Shown: piece after piece, positions 8,093-17,084 of the stretch | Numbering within the stretch: position 1 is the first letter of the stretch | How the letters are laid out: every line of letters begins with the position of its first letter | Assembly: GCA_002715505.1 (NCBI GenBank) | Contig: PAZF01000017.1 | Span: 1 to 64,000, forward strand | Reading direction: 5' to 3' | DNA from: Candidatus Pelagibacterales bacterium | GTDB lineage: Bacteria; Pseudomonadota; Alphaproteobacteria; TMED109 | DNA length: 64,000 nucleotides | Translations under genes and position numbers: made by a program | Notes under the pieces: model-generated | What the model was told of the DNA's origin: nothing | What the model saw: only the letters and a program-made list of their open reading frames with translations | Database searches by the model: none

Positions 8093-9445
8093 TCAATTTA
8101 CAATATTTAGAATATCATTTGCTCTTATGCTTTCAGGGCTATTAGTTTTGGTGTTTTTTACTACTCTCTCAGCAAAATACTTGCTTCTATTAAAGTCTCT
8201 CCTTATTAAAAACTCTTCGGCTGCAGATAAATCAGCCAGATTTTTCTCATTTAATTTATTGTGTGCAATACCCTTTAAATGCCAAGCTAGTATATTATTA
8301 GGTTCTAAAAATATAGTTTTTTCTAATAGATTTTTTGCATTTGTATAAGATGAAGAACTATTTCTTCTTTCTAAAAGCATATTTGCAAGCGCTATCATAA
8401 TTAATGGAGCAGGCTTTTCAATCACACTAAGAGATTTTTTATATGCATTTATGGCATTTTCTATCTTTCCATTTTCTGCATATATTTGCCCTTTTAACTC
8501 TAAAAAGTAGGGGTCACTGGGGTAATCCTTTAATAGTGAGTTTATAGATAAAATAGCTTCTTCATACATAGGAATTCTAAAATATGCTATAGCTCTAGCA
8601 TACCTCTGATGGATACTATTATCTTTATTGACAAGTAAAGTTTTTCCAGGAGGGTCTGTAAATGCATTTATCTTTGATTGTAACCTTTTATAAAGAATTT
8701 TATCTTTATTAGGCTCTACAATTTTGTCAGATAATTTATGTTTTCTTATAAACTTTAATCTTTCTCTAGATAGTGGATGGGTTCTAAGAAAAGGGTCTTG
8801 TCTACTTGATATCAGTAACTCTTGACCAGCAAGTTGTTCTAGTATAATGCCTAAGGCTCCAGGATCTCTATTAGCTTTCTTAAGATATTTTATACCTAAA
8901 GCATCAGCAGCAAACTCATTTGCTCTACTAAATGCAAAAAACCTTCTTCTTGATATATCAGGTCCAATAGCCAATATACCTTTTGCAATTTCCGCAGAGT
9001 CATTTCTGGAAATAGTCTGACTTTTTGCTCCTACTAGTAATACACCAATTCCTAAAAGACTGGTAAAAAATTGATTATTAGATAAATTTTTTATTTTTTC
9101 TTTAATTTTCAAAATATGACCCGCAGATATATGTCCAGCTTCATGAGCTATGACTCCAATTACTCCACTAGCACTCCCAGCTTTAGTTATAAGGCCAGTA
9201 TTAATAAACATATTATTGCCATCAATTACAAAAGCATTTATTTTCTGATCAGCAATAATATGTATTTTTATTTGCTTAGCATCCATATTAGCTGCTTTAA
9301 ATATGGGTTCAGCCCAACTATCTATAGCAAACTCTAACTCAGTATCCCTTATATAATTTGCGGAAAGAATATTCTTTTCTAAAAAGAAATAAGCAATAAA
9401 AGAAAAAAGCAATAAAAGCTTAAATTTTTTATAAAAATATATCAT
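8093..9445 (-). CDS. M48-family periplasmic metalloprotease with TPR repeats (BepA-like)
   Basis: A secreted zinc metalloprotease with a C-terminal TPR array, the architecture of BepA/YfgC, which handles misassembled outer-membrane proteins. The ATG at 9445 was chosen because it gives an N-terminal signal or anchor segment (MIYFYKKFKL then hydrophobic residues). The frame is open to 9565, but that part overlaps the divergent aminotransferase. The catalytic HEAGH is at residues 101-105 and the third ligand lies in SRANEFAADALG. TPR-like helices occupy roughly residues 270-440. Length is 450 residues. The gene is divergent from the aminotransferase with only nine bases between the chosen starts. 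Confidence 0.9.
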   Translation of the reverse strand: MIYFYKKFKLLLLFSFIAYFFLEKNILSANYIRDTELEFAIDSWAEPIFKAANMDAKQIKIHIIADQKINAFVIDGNNMFINTGLITKAGSASGVIGVIAHEAGHISAGHILKIKEKIKNLSNNQFFTSLLGIGVLLVGAKSQTISRNDSAEIAKGILAIGPDISRRRFFAFSRANEFAADALGIKYLKKANRDPGALGIILEQLAGQELLISSRQDPFLRTHPLSRERLKFIRKHKLSDKIVEPNKDKILYKRLQSKINAFTDPPGKTLLVNKDNSIHQRYARAIAYFRIPMYEEAILSINSLLKDYPSDPYFLELKGQIYAENGKIENAINAYKKSLSVIEKPAPLIMIALANMLLERRNSSSSYTNAKNLLEKTIFLEPNNILAWHLKGIAHNKLNEKNLADLSAAEEFLIRRDFNRSKYFAERVVKNTKTNSPESIRANDILNIVN

Positions 9446-9454
9446 ACTTACATT

Positions 9455-10613
9455 TTGGAGGATATCACAATTTCTGAAAACAAAGACAAAATAAAACCTT
9501 TTTATGCTATAAAAATTTTTGAAAAAGGTAAAGAAATAGATCCAACAGGTAAAAAAACTATTCATTTATCTTTAGGCGAACCTTCGGTCTCGTTACCAAA
9601 AAAGCTTTTAGATCACGTAGGAAAAAAGCTATTAAAAAAAAAAAATTGGTTACACAGAGTCTATAGGTCTATTAGAACTACGAAAAGAAATAGTTAAACA
9701 TTATTCTATAAGATACAATATTAACATTAATGTAAATCAAGTGGCTATAACTTCTGGAGCATCTGCTTCTATTTTGCTTTCACTAATGTCTCTATTTAAA
9801 AAAGGCGATACTATTGCAATAGTATCACCTGGTTATCCATGTTATTTAAATATATTAAAATCTTTAAACTACAAAGTTTTTAATATACAAACCACAATAG
9901 AAAAAGGATTTAATATAGATTTAAATCAGATAGCGAGTCTGCCATACAAGGTTAAGGGATTAATTCTAGCAAGCCCAGCGAATCCTACTGGTGCTACAAT
10001 AGAATCTTCTAAACTAAAAGAAATAAATAATATTTGCTTAAAAAAAAATATTACTCTTATTTCAGATGAAATTTATCAAGGTATTAATTATCATAAAAAC
10101 TCCAAAGAACAGAGCCTTCTATCTCTCAATTCCAATGGCGTAATAATAAATAGCTTTTCAAAATATTTTTTAATGACAGGATGGCGTTTAGGCTGGATTA
10201 TAAGTAACAGAAAGCATATAGAGAAAATTAGCAGGATAGCGATGAATATTTATCTAAGCCCTTCGTCTATATCACAGTATACTGCATTAGAAACTTTCAA
10301 ATATTATGATTATTTTGACAATGTGGTAAATGGTTACTCTCAAAAAAGAAATTACCTAAAAAATAGGTTAAAAGAAATAGGACTTAATAACTTTTTTATT
10401 CCTAATGGTGCTTTTTATTTTTATATTAATATTTCAAAATTTACTAAAAATTCTTACAAATTTTGCGAGGAAATGGTAAATGATCTAAATATTACCACAG
10501 CCCCTGGAATCGATTTTGATAGCAAAAACGGAAATGCGTATATCAGGATATCATTTGCTGGAAAAAAAAATGACTTAGTAACTGCTTTAAATAAAATAGA
10601 AAAATGGTTATGA
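9455..10613 (+). CDS. Class I/II PLP-dependent aminotransferase, frameshifted in an A12 run
   Basis: An aspartate-aminotransferase-like PLP enzyme split over two frames. The first frame (9455-9697) encodes the N-terminal arm and HLSLGEPSVSLPKK. The second encodes IGYTESIGLLELRKEIVKHY (from 9645), SPANPTGATIE, SDEIYQGI, the lysine motif SFSKYFLMTGWRLGW and a normal C-terminus. The two join exactly if one A is removed from the run at 9634-9645, giving about 385 residues. No other damage is visible, so this is either a recent slip, a sequencing error or a gene rescued by slippage. The start is TTG 9455 or ATT 9470. The gene abuts the convergent rne stop. Substrate is not predictable. Confidence 0.85.
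9457..9461 (+). promoter_or_regulatory. Shine-Dalgarno GGAGG that conflicts with the TTG start
   Basis: A perfect GGAGG starts inside the TTG (9455-9457) that is the only conventional start of the aminotransferase. It is eight bases upstream of an in-frame ATT at 9470. In this genome strong ribosome sites sit five to nine bases before the start (for example gap, fba, fliG), so the site points to ATT 9470 rather than TTG 9455. Confidence 0.55.
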
Positions 10614-12623
10614 CTATTTTTTCCACCATCCTTTTTTAGCTTCTTTTATACTTTTAGAGTCTGCTGCTTTATTTTTTGTTGAAGCAACATTTTCGCTTTT
10701 CTTTTTTAAAGATACTCTTCTCTTAGTTTTGGATGTAATAGGGTTTTTTTTTCGAGTATTTACTGATTTTTTCTTTTTTAAAATGCTTTTTTCTTCACTA
10801 GATTTTTCTTCTTCAGTTAAATTTTGATTTGATTTTGCTAAAGGTGCTTTCTTTAATTTTTTTTCTTTTTCTAAAATAATTTCTTTCTTATTTATTTTTT
10901 TTCTAGCAGCCTTTATAGTTTTTATATTTTTAGTTTTATTTAATATTTCCTTTTTTTCTTCGCTAGTTTCTAATGTATCTTTTTCTATTATAGAAAATTT
11001 ATTTTCTTGCAAACTTTTATTAACTACTATCTTGAGAGTGTGATTATTAAGTGCTTGATCACCATTAATTAACTTATGCTTATGATTGAGAAGATATTCT
11101 GCAAGTCTGGAATTTAGTTCGAGTGTAATATCTTTTTTAGTATTACTTTTAATTAATAAATCTAAGTTTCTTATAATTTGCAAGCTTTGAGATTCTATTG
11201 ATCTAACTATTCCTAATCCATCACAGGCTTTACAAACTTTAAAGTTTAGTTCAAAAAGGCTTGGTCGCATTCTTTGCCTTGACATTTCTAAAAGACCAAA
11301 AGGAGAAATACGTCCTATTTGTATTTTAGCTCTATCATTTTTTACAGAACTTTTTAATACATTTTCAACCAAAAAGTTATTCTTTCTAATATTCATATCA
11401 ATAAAATCTATGACTATTAGGCCACCTAAATCTCTAAGTTTTAATTGCCTAGCTATTTCTTTTGCTGCCTCTAAGTTAGTTTTTACGGCCGTAGGTTCAA
11501 TATCTCTTTCTGTTGTGGATCTACCAGAATTTACATCAATAGAAACTAAAGCTTCAGTAGGTGAAATAACAATTGATCCTCCAGATTTCAGTTGTACTTC
11601 AGGTTTAAATACATAATCAATTTGTTTTTCTACATTGTAAAAGTTAAAAATTGGAAGTTTTTCTTTAAATTTTTTTATCAATTTAACTTTGCTTGGCATT
11701 AAGGTTTTCATAAAAGATTTTCCAATTTTGTAAGCATTCTCTCCTTCAATTACCACTTCAGAGAGATCATTAGAAAAGTAGTCCCTAATAACTCTTTTAA
11801 TAATATGATTTTCTTGATGAACTAATACAGGTGCTATTGACTTTAAAGTCTTATTTTTAATTTCTATCCATAATTTGGATAAATTTTCATAATCTCTTTT
11901 TATTTCTGATTTAGTTTTTAAAGAACCAGCTGTTCTAAGTATTACAGACATTTCTTTTGGAACTTTAATAGAATTTAAGGTGTCTTTCATTTTTTTTCTA
12001 GTTTTAAATGGTATTTTTTTGCTAATACCACCAGAATTTGCAGAATTTGGCATCAAGACACAGTATCTTCCTGCTAGTGACAAAAATGTTGTTAAAGCGG
12101 CCCCTTTATTTCCTCTTTCTTCTTTCGTAACTTGTATTAACAATATTTGTCTTCTTTTAATAACTTCCTGTATTTTATATTTGGAATATAGTTTACTACG
12201 TCTAATACTAGCCTGTTTAAGGTTCAAACCTTCATTAAACGAGATTTCTTCTTCTTCACTCTTAGCAGTTACAGATATAGACTTCTTATCATTCTGCAAA
12301 TTGGAACTATCATCTTTATTGTTACTAGAATTATTTTCTTTTAAAGTGCTTTCAATCAGTTTCTCTTTATCAGAAATGGGAATCTGAAAGTAATCAGGAT
12401 GTATTTCATTAAAAGGTAAAAATCCATGCCTATCATTACCGTAATCTACAAAAGCTGCTCTTAAAGAGGGTTCTACTCTTGATACTTTAGCTAGATAAAT
12501 ATTTCCTTTATATTGTTCTTTTGTAGTACTTTCAAAATCTAATTCCTCTATTGTATTTTCTGATAAAACTAAAACTCTGGTTTCCTCTGAATGAACAGCA
12601 TCTACTAAAATGCTTTTTTTCAT
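10614..12623 (-). CDS. rne: Ribonuclease E/G
   Basis: The endoribonuclease that starts mRNA decay and processes rRNA and tRNA. The 669-residue protein begins MKKSILVDAVHSEETRVLVL, followed by the S1 domain (YKGNIYLAKVSRVEPSLRAAFVDYG) interrupted by a Ser/Asp/Glu/Lys-rich insert (about residues 95-130). The DNase I-like core has the metal-binding aspartates in VSIDVNSGR and IDFIDMN, and a CKACDG zinc-link motif. The last 120 residues are Lys/Ser/Glu-rich low complexity, the expected disordered scaffold region but much shorter than in E. coli. An upstream gap of 145 bases, the second longest in the window, may hold a 5' leader; autoregulation is known for the family, not shown here. Confidence 0.95.
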   Translation of the reverse strand: MKKSILVDAVHSEETRVLVLSENTIEELDFESTTKEQYKGNIYLAKVSRVEPSLRAAFVDYGNDRHGFLPFNEIHPDYFQIPISDKEKLIESTLKENNSSNNKDDSSNLQNDKKSISVTAKSEEEEISFNEGLNLKQASIRRSKLYSKYKIQEVIKRRQILLIQVTKEERGNKGAALTTFLSLAGRYCVLMPNSANSGGISKKIPFKTRKKMKDTLNSIKVPKEMSVILRTAGSLKTKSEIKRDYENLSKLWIEIKNKTLKSIAPVLVHQENHIIKRVIRDYFSNDLSEVVIEGENAYKIGKSFMKTLMPSKVKLIKKFKEKLPIFNFYNVEKQIDYVFKPEVQLKSGGSIVISPTEALVSIDVNSGRSTTERDIEPTAVKTNLEAAKEIARQLKLRDLGGLIVIDFIDMNIRKNNFLVENVLKSSVKNDRAKIQIGRISPFGLLEMSRQRMRPSLFELNFKVCKACDGLGIVRSIESQSLQIIRNLDLLIKSNTKKDITLELNSRLAEYLLNHKHKLINGDQALNNHTLKIVVNKSLQENKFSIIEKDTLETSEEKKEILNKTKNIKTIKAARKKINKKEIILEKEKKLKKAPLAKSNQNLTEEEKSSEEKSILKKKKSVNTRKKNPITSKTKRRVSLKKKSENVASTKNKAADSKSIKEAKKGWWKK

Positions 12624-12713
12624 TTTTTATTAAACTCCAATGTAATAAATTCATAATTTTATAATATTTTTAATTTAAAATTGATAAAACATATCAATTT
12701 TATTTATTGTGAC

Positions 12714-12741
12714 ATTATACTAAATAAAAACTATTTACAAA
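12714..12741 (-). promoter_or_regulatory. Candidate sigma-70 promoter for rne
   Basis: On the minus strand a perfect -10 TATAAT (12714-12719) is preceded at 16 bases by TTTGTA (12736-12741), a weak -35. Transcription would start about 85 bases before the rne ATG, giving a long leader. In DNA this AT-rich, chance matches are common. Confidence 0.35.
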
Positions 12742-12768
12742 ACATAATATATATTATTATTAATCTTA

Positions 12769-13890
12769 ATGAAAAACCTAAGTAAATATTTATTTTTTTT
12801 TCTGATATTTATTATTTTTACCAATGCATTATCTAAACAAAATACTATTAAAAATATAAGGATTTCTGATAAGCCTGATAATACTACTACTAGAATAGTT
12901 TTTGATCTCACTAAAAAGACTGCTTATTCAGTTTTTATTTTAGATAACCAACCTAGATTAGTAGTTGACCTAGAAGCATCATCTTATAAGAAATTTGAAG
13001 AATTTAAAAGTAATATCATAAAAAATATAAGAATAAATAATAATGGCAAAGGTGTTATTAGATTAGTATTTGATTTAAAAAAAGTCGCCTTCATTGAGAG
13101 AAATTTTTATTTAAGTAAAAATAATAAAAATGTTTTTAGATTAGTAATAGACCTTAGAAGTCAAAAAAAAGTTAAAGGAAATATTAAAACCAAAATAAAA
13201 GCAAAAAAACCTTTTACTATCACTATAGACGCTGGTCATGGAGGTCTTGACCCTGGAGCCGTGAGGTATAAGTATAAGGAAAAAGATATAACTTTATTAG
13301 CAGCAAAAGAATTAAGATTACTTTTAGATAACAAAGGATACAAAGTGTATCTTACGAGAAATAAAGATACATTTATTTCTTTAAGGAAAAGAAGGAAGAT
13401 TGCAAAGAAGTACAATAGTGATTTATTTATATCTTTACACGTAGATAGTGTTAAGAAAAAAGCTACCAGAGGAACATCTATTTATACATTATCTGATAAA
13501 GCCTCTGATAAAGTTACTGCAATGCTGGCTGAAAGAGAAAATAAAGTGGATTTAATAGCTGGTATAGACAGTACAAAAGTAGACAATGAAGTATTTTCTA
13601 TTCTTTTAGATTTGCAAAGAAGAGACACTAAAAATGCCTCTTCATCATTCGCAGAAATATATGTAGGGAAAATAAGAGAGCATGGATATAGAGCTTTAAA
13701 AAGACCTCATAGGCATGCTGGTTTTGCAGTTCTAAAATCGCCTGATATCCCCTCTGTTTTAATAGAGTTAGGTTTTTTATCTAATCCCAAGGATGCAAAA
13801 TATTTAAGTAATAAAAAATCTAGAGCTAGAGTTTTAAAGGCTCTCTCAGAGGCAATAGATCTTTATGCTAAAAGCAGGTCTAATATTTAG
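12769..13890 (+). CDS. amiC: N-acetylmuramoyl-L-alanine amidase AmiC-type
   Basis: A periplasmic peptidoglycan amidase that helps separate daughter cells. The 373-residue protein has a signal peptide (about residues 1-22), an AMIN domain (about 25-130, strand-rich with TTRIVFDLT and RLVFDLKK), and an Amidase_3 catalytic domain. The zinc site is visible as DAGHGGLDPGA, the glutamate in KEKDITLL and histidine in LFISLHVDS. The catalytic glutamate is in VLIELGFLSNPKD. In many alphaproteobacteria amiC follows rne divergently, as here, and precedes mrcA. mrcA is absent from this place; instead the stop overlaps that of a convergent unknown gene by four bases. Confidence 0.94.
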   Translation: MKNLSKYLFFFLIFIIFTNALSKQNTIKNIRISDKPDNTTTRIVFDLTKKTAYSVFILDNQPRLVVDLEASSYKKFEEFKSNIIKNIRINNNGKGVIRLVFDLKKVAFIERNFYLSKNNKNVFRLVIDLRSQKKVKGNIKTKIKAKKPFTITIDAGHGGLDPGAVRYKYKEKDITLLAAKELRLLLDNKGYKVYLTRNKDTFISLRKRRKIAKKYNSDLFISLHVDSVKKKATRGTSIYTLSDKASDKVTAMLAERENKVDLIAGIDSTKVDNEVFSILLDLQRRDTKNASSSFAEIYVGKIREHGYRALKRPHRHAGFAVLKSPDIPSVLIELGFLSNPKDAKYLSNKKSRARVLKALSEAIDLYAKSRSNI

Positions 13891-15011
13891 TCAGGTGAGG
13901 TACCTAGTGCAGGACCACCTACTTCAGAATTATCAGAGTCAATTTCCGTTTTTGGGCTAAAGTTAATATTTTCTATTTCTTCGAATACTGCTCTATAAGT
14001 ATCATAATCTCTAGAATTCTTATGATTTGCTTCAAGTAACATTTTCTTTGCAACAGAATTAAATGGACAACCTCTTTTTTCCATTCCATTTATTTTATGC
14101 ATCCAATTTCCTGCAATATCAATTTTACATGAACTAGAATTACTTACTATTTCTGACATAGTTAATGTTCTAGTATTAACTCCTAGTCCACTAAGTATAT
14201 TAACGCTAAGCAAATAATTTAGATTAGGTATTTCATATAAATTACCATCAATATCTAAAACTAAGGTTCCTATTGATGACTTTACCTGCTTATATGTCTT
14301 GGGTAGTATAAAAAATAAAAGCTTATTTTGAGCATCTAGTATTTTTCCTCCTAGCAATGAAAAACTTAATAATCTAGCTTCAGCTATATCCGTGGTTGCT
14401 ACAGTATTATTATCACCAAAAAAAACTTTTTTTACCTCTTCAGATAGCAATTCCATTATAACATTCTGTTGAGTTGCAAAATCATTCATTAAAATATTTA
14501 TTCCATCATATAAGTTGATAGGTTTGGGAGTAACTTGATTTTTTATAAAATTTAAAATAATTTCATTATTATTTTTTGAAGCTAACGTAAATGCTTTTAG
14601 CATATCTTCATATGGAAGTTCATAAGCACCTAAGAGGGTATCTCCAAAAAAAACTACTTCGGAGCAATCACTTAGAACTAATTTTATTTTAGAAGTAAAC
14701 TTTTTAAAAATTTCTAAGTCATTTTGATTGAGAGTAGAAAAACTGAGTATATCCATCCTCATTTCTCTAGAGTCTTTAAGCTGCTCAGAATAATGTTTAA
14801 TTTCTAATTGCTTTAAATCGGCTCTAGATAGTCTAGGTCCTTCTTCATTTGATCCCTGCTTAAAAGGCGTGAGTTCTTTTTTAATAAAGTCTAAAACCTG
14901 CTTATTAGAGTTTATTCTACATTTTTTTTTTGTTTCTTGAGAAAAAGAATAACTTGAGCTAAATACAACAAAAAGTGTAATTAATATAAAATATTTAATA
15001 AATTTTATCAT
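13887..15011 (-). CDS. Secreted protein of unknown function
   Basis: A roughly 374-residue protein I do not recognise. The ATG at 15011 gives a clean signal peptide (MIKFIKYFILITLFVVFSSS, cleavage after SFS or nearby); an ATG at 15035 adds eight residues that spoil it. The mature part is mixed alpha/beta with an early cysteine (KKKCRIN), CSEVVFFGDTLLGAYELP, a strand-rich middle (SIGTLVLDIDGNLYEIPNL) and two more cysteines in SSSCKIDIAGNW and KRGCPF. The C-terminus is acidic and low complexity. No transmembrane segment appears after the signal. It overlaps the amiC stop by four bases and sits 28 bases after the DUF6476-like gene. Confidence 0.72.
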   Translation of the reverse strand: MIKFIKYFILITLFVVFSSSYSFSQETKKKCRINSNKQVLDFIKKELTPFKQGSNEEGPRLSRADLKQLEIKHYSEQLKDSREMRMDILSFSTLNQNDLEIFKKFTSKIKLVLSDCSEVVFFGDTLLGAYELPYEDMLKAFTLASKNNNEIILNFIKNQVTPKPINLYDGINILMNDFATQQNVIMELLSEEVKKVFFGDNNTVATTDIAEARLLSFSLLGGKILDAQNKLLFFILPKTYKQVKSSIGTLVLDIDGNLYEIPNLNYLLSVNILSGLGVNTRTLTMSEIVSNSSSCKIDIAGNWMHKINGMEKRGCPFNSVAKKMLLEANHKNSRDYDTYRAVFEEIENINFSPKTEIDSDNSEVGGPALGTSPD

Positions 15012-15039
15012 TTTAGTGTGAAAGTAGCATAACAATTTA

Positions 15040-15324
15040 TTATTTCAATATCTCAATTTTTTTTATAAATTTTCCAGTTTTTATACTATAAATATTAATT
15101 AATAACTTTTTAGTATTTTCAAAAGATAAATAGATTTTTTCATCGTATAGCTTATAATCCAAAAAATTCATTTTATAAGGCTTATTAATAGTAATTGCAT
15201 CTATACTATTGGAACTAGATAAATTTTTAAATTTAAAGTATAAGGCAATACCTAATGATATGACTCCAAAAAATATTATGAAACCCATGAAAATAACAAT
15301 AAATTTAAGTAATTTAATATTCAT
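15040..15324 (-). CDS. Small single-pass membrane protein, DUF6476-like
   Basis: A 94-residue protein with one N-terminal transmembrane helix (about residues 8-30) and a short strand-rich C-terminal domain ending IYSIKTGKFIKKIEI. Size, topology and place beside an RluA-family pseudouridine synthase and rpoH match the alphaproteobacterial DUF6476 family as I remember it; the family call depends on that context more than on sequence. Function is unknown. It is divergent from the rluA-like gene across 95 bases. Confidence 0.6.
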   Translation of the reverse strand: MNIKLLKFIVIFMGFIIFFGVISLGIALYFKFKNLSSSNSIDAITINKPYKMNFLDYKLYDEKIYLSFENTKKLLINIYSIKTGKFIKKIEILK

Positions 15325-15419
15325 TTTTTTATTTTATAATTATTAACAATTTTATAATAATTTTTTATAGAAAAAAACTTTTATTAATATTTAAATTATT
15401 TGTTAAAACTAAAATAAAA

Positions 15420-16157
15420 ATGAATTTTAATAAAAATAATCACAATTTAATTGTAGTATACGAAGATGAATTTTTAATAGTAGTAAATAAGCAGGCAGGA
15501 ATACTTACGCATGCCAAATCTTTGAAGAATGATTTTAGTTTAATTAACTTATTATTAGATAATAATATTACACTTTGTAAAGGTGAAAATATATTGAGAC
15601 CAGGAGTAGTTCACAGATTAGATAAGGAAACTTCTGGACTTATAGTTTTTGCAAAAACGGATAAAGCTTATTTGTCTTTAAAACAACAATTTTATCAAAG
15701 AAAAGTTGAAAAGTACTATCATGCAGTAGTCTGGAGCACCCCAAATCCTATTGCCGGAACTATTAATATACCAATAGCAAGCCACTTAGGTAAAAAAAAA
15801 ATTAATTATTCTAAAAATTCTAAAGAAGCAATTACTTTATACGAGACAAAAAAAACTCATTTAAAAAAATTTTCATTAATAGAATGCAGAATTTTAACAG
15901 GAAGAACACATCAAATAAGAGTACATATGCTTTCCAAGGGTTGTCCTTTAATAGGCGACAAATTATATTCTAAAGGAAGAAATTTATCAAAAGACATGTC
16001 TGAAAAAGTAAAAAAAATAGTAGGCAATTTTGATAGACACGCATTACATGCTACAACTATAATATTTACTCATCCAATTAATAACAACTTACTAAAGTTA
16101 AAGGCAGAAAAGCCAAGTGATTTTTTAAAATTAGAACAAGTTTTATTTGAGCATTAA
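15420..16157 (+). CDS. RluA-family 23S rRNA/tRNA pseudouridine synthase lacking an S4 domain
   Basis: A pseudouridine synthase that isomerises uridine in rRNA or tRNA. The catalytic motif GVVHRLDKETSGLIVFAKT carries the essential Asp, and the downstream GRTHQIRVHMLSKGCPLIGD is the RluA-family signature. At 245 residues it begins directly at the catalytic domain (VVYEDEFLIVVNKQAG), so the N-terminal S4 RNA-binding domain of RluC/RluD enzymes is absent. The target site cannot be told from sequence. It precedes rpoH by 24 bases, a conserved alphaproteobacterial neighbour. Confidence 0.9.
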   Translation: MNFNKNNHNLIVVYEDEFLIVVNKQAGILTHAKSLKNDFSLINLLLDNNITLCKGENILRPGVVHRLDKETSGLIVFAKTDKAYLSLKQQFYQRKVEKYYHAVVWSTPNPIAGTINIPIASHLGKKKINYSKNSKEAITLYETKKTHLKKFSLIECRILTGRTHQIRVHMLSKGCPLIGDKLYSKGRNLSKDMSEKVKKIVGNFDRHALHATTIIFTHPINNNLLKLKAEKPSDFLKLEQVLFEH

Positions 16158-16181
16158 GAAAATATTTGTTACTCTTAAGTT

Positions 16182-17084
16182 ATGTCAAAAATAACTCTGC
16201 CTAGCATTTCTTCTCAGGGTAGTTTAGCAAAGTATTTGCAAGATATCAGAAAGTTTCCAATGCTTAAGTTGGAAGAAGAATATACTTTGGCGAAATCCTG
16301 GCAGGAAAAAAAAGATATAAATGCTGCTCACAAATTAGTTACATCTCATTTGAGATTAGTAGCTAAAATTGCTTTGAAATACAGAGGATACGGACTACCA
16401 ATACCTGATCTTATATCAGAGGGAAATGTTGGATTAATGCAAGCAGTAAAAAGATTTGATCCAGATAAGGGCTTTAGATTAGCTACATATGCTATGTGGT
16501 GGATAAAAGCAGCCATACAAGAATATATACTTCATTCTTGGTCGCTCGTAAAAATAGGTACAACAGCAGCGCAAAAAAAGCTTTTTTTTAATTTAAGAAA
16601 AATAAAAAATGAACTTAAACTTATTCATGATGGAAGTTTAAAACCCGATGAAATAAAGTCAATTTCTGAAAAACTAGAAGTTGCGGAAAAAGAAGTAGTA
16701 GATATGAATAATAGAATGGCTGGGCCAGATCATTCTTTAAATGCTCCTTTAAAACGTGACAGTAGTTCAGAGTGGCAAGATTGGTTAGTAGATGGTGCAA
16801 CCAGTCAGGAAGAAACACTGGAAGAAAGTCAAGAATACAAATTTAGAAAAACAATTTTAATGAATGCGTTATCAGTATTGAATGATAGAGAAAAATATAT
16901 ATTCAATGCACGAAGGCTACAGGAAAAGCAGTCTACATTAGACGAATTAAGTAAAAAGTTTGATATTAGTAGAGAAAGAATAAGACAAATAGAAGTAAAA
17001 GCTTTTGAAAAAGTACAAAGTTCAATAAAACAACTTATGAAAGATAAAAATCAAATAAAGTTTATAGAAAGAACAAAAAACTAG
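16182..17084 (+). CDS. rpoH: Heat-shock sigma factor RpoH (sigma-32)
   Basis: The alternative sigma factor for heat-shock and proteostasis genes. The 300-residue protein has region 1.2/2 (SEGNVGLMQAVKRFDP and ATYAMWWIKAAIQEY), the RpoH box in QKKLFFNLR, and region 4 with the helix-turn-helix LDELSKKFDISRERIRQIE. The Q-(R/K)-KLFFNLR box separates it from RpoD. Likely targets in the window include ftsH, but no clear sigma-32 promoter was found. Its stop TAG shares a CTAG palindrome with the convergent purA stop. Confidence 0.95.
   Translation: MSKITLPSISSQGSLAKYLQDIRKFPMLKLEEEYTLAKSWQEKKDINAAHKLVTSHLRLVAKIALKYRGYGLPIPDLISEGNVGLMQAVKRFDPDKGFRLATYAMWWIKAAIQEYILHSWSLVKIGTTAAQKKLFFNLRKIKNELKLIHDGSLKPDEIKSISEKLEVAEKEVVDMNNRMAGPDHSLNAPLKRDSSSEWQDWLVDGATSQEETLEESQEYKFRKTILMNALSVLNDREKYIFNARRLQEKQSTLDELSKKFDISRERIRQIEVKAFEKVQSSIKQLMKDKNQIKFIERTKN

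Noticed and set aside
9446-9565. N-terminal extension of the M48 peptidase
   Set aside because: It would overlap the divergent aminotransferase, and the ATG at 9445 gives a proper signal or anchor segment.
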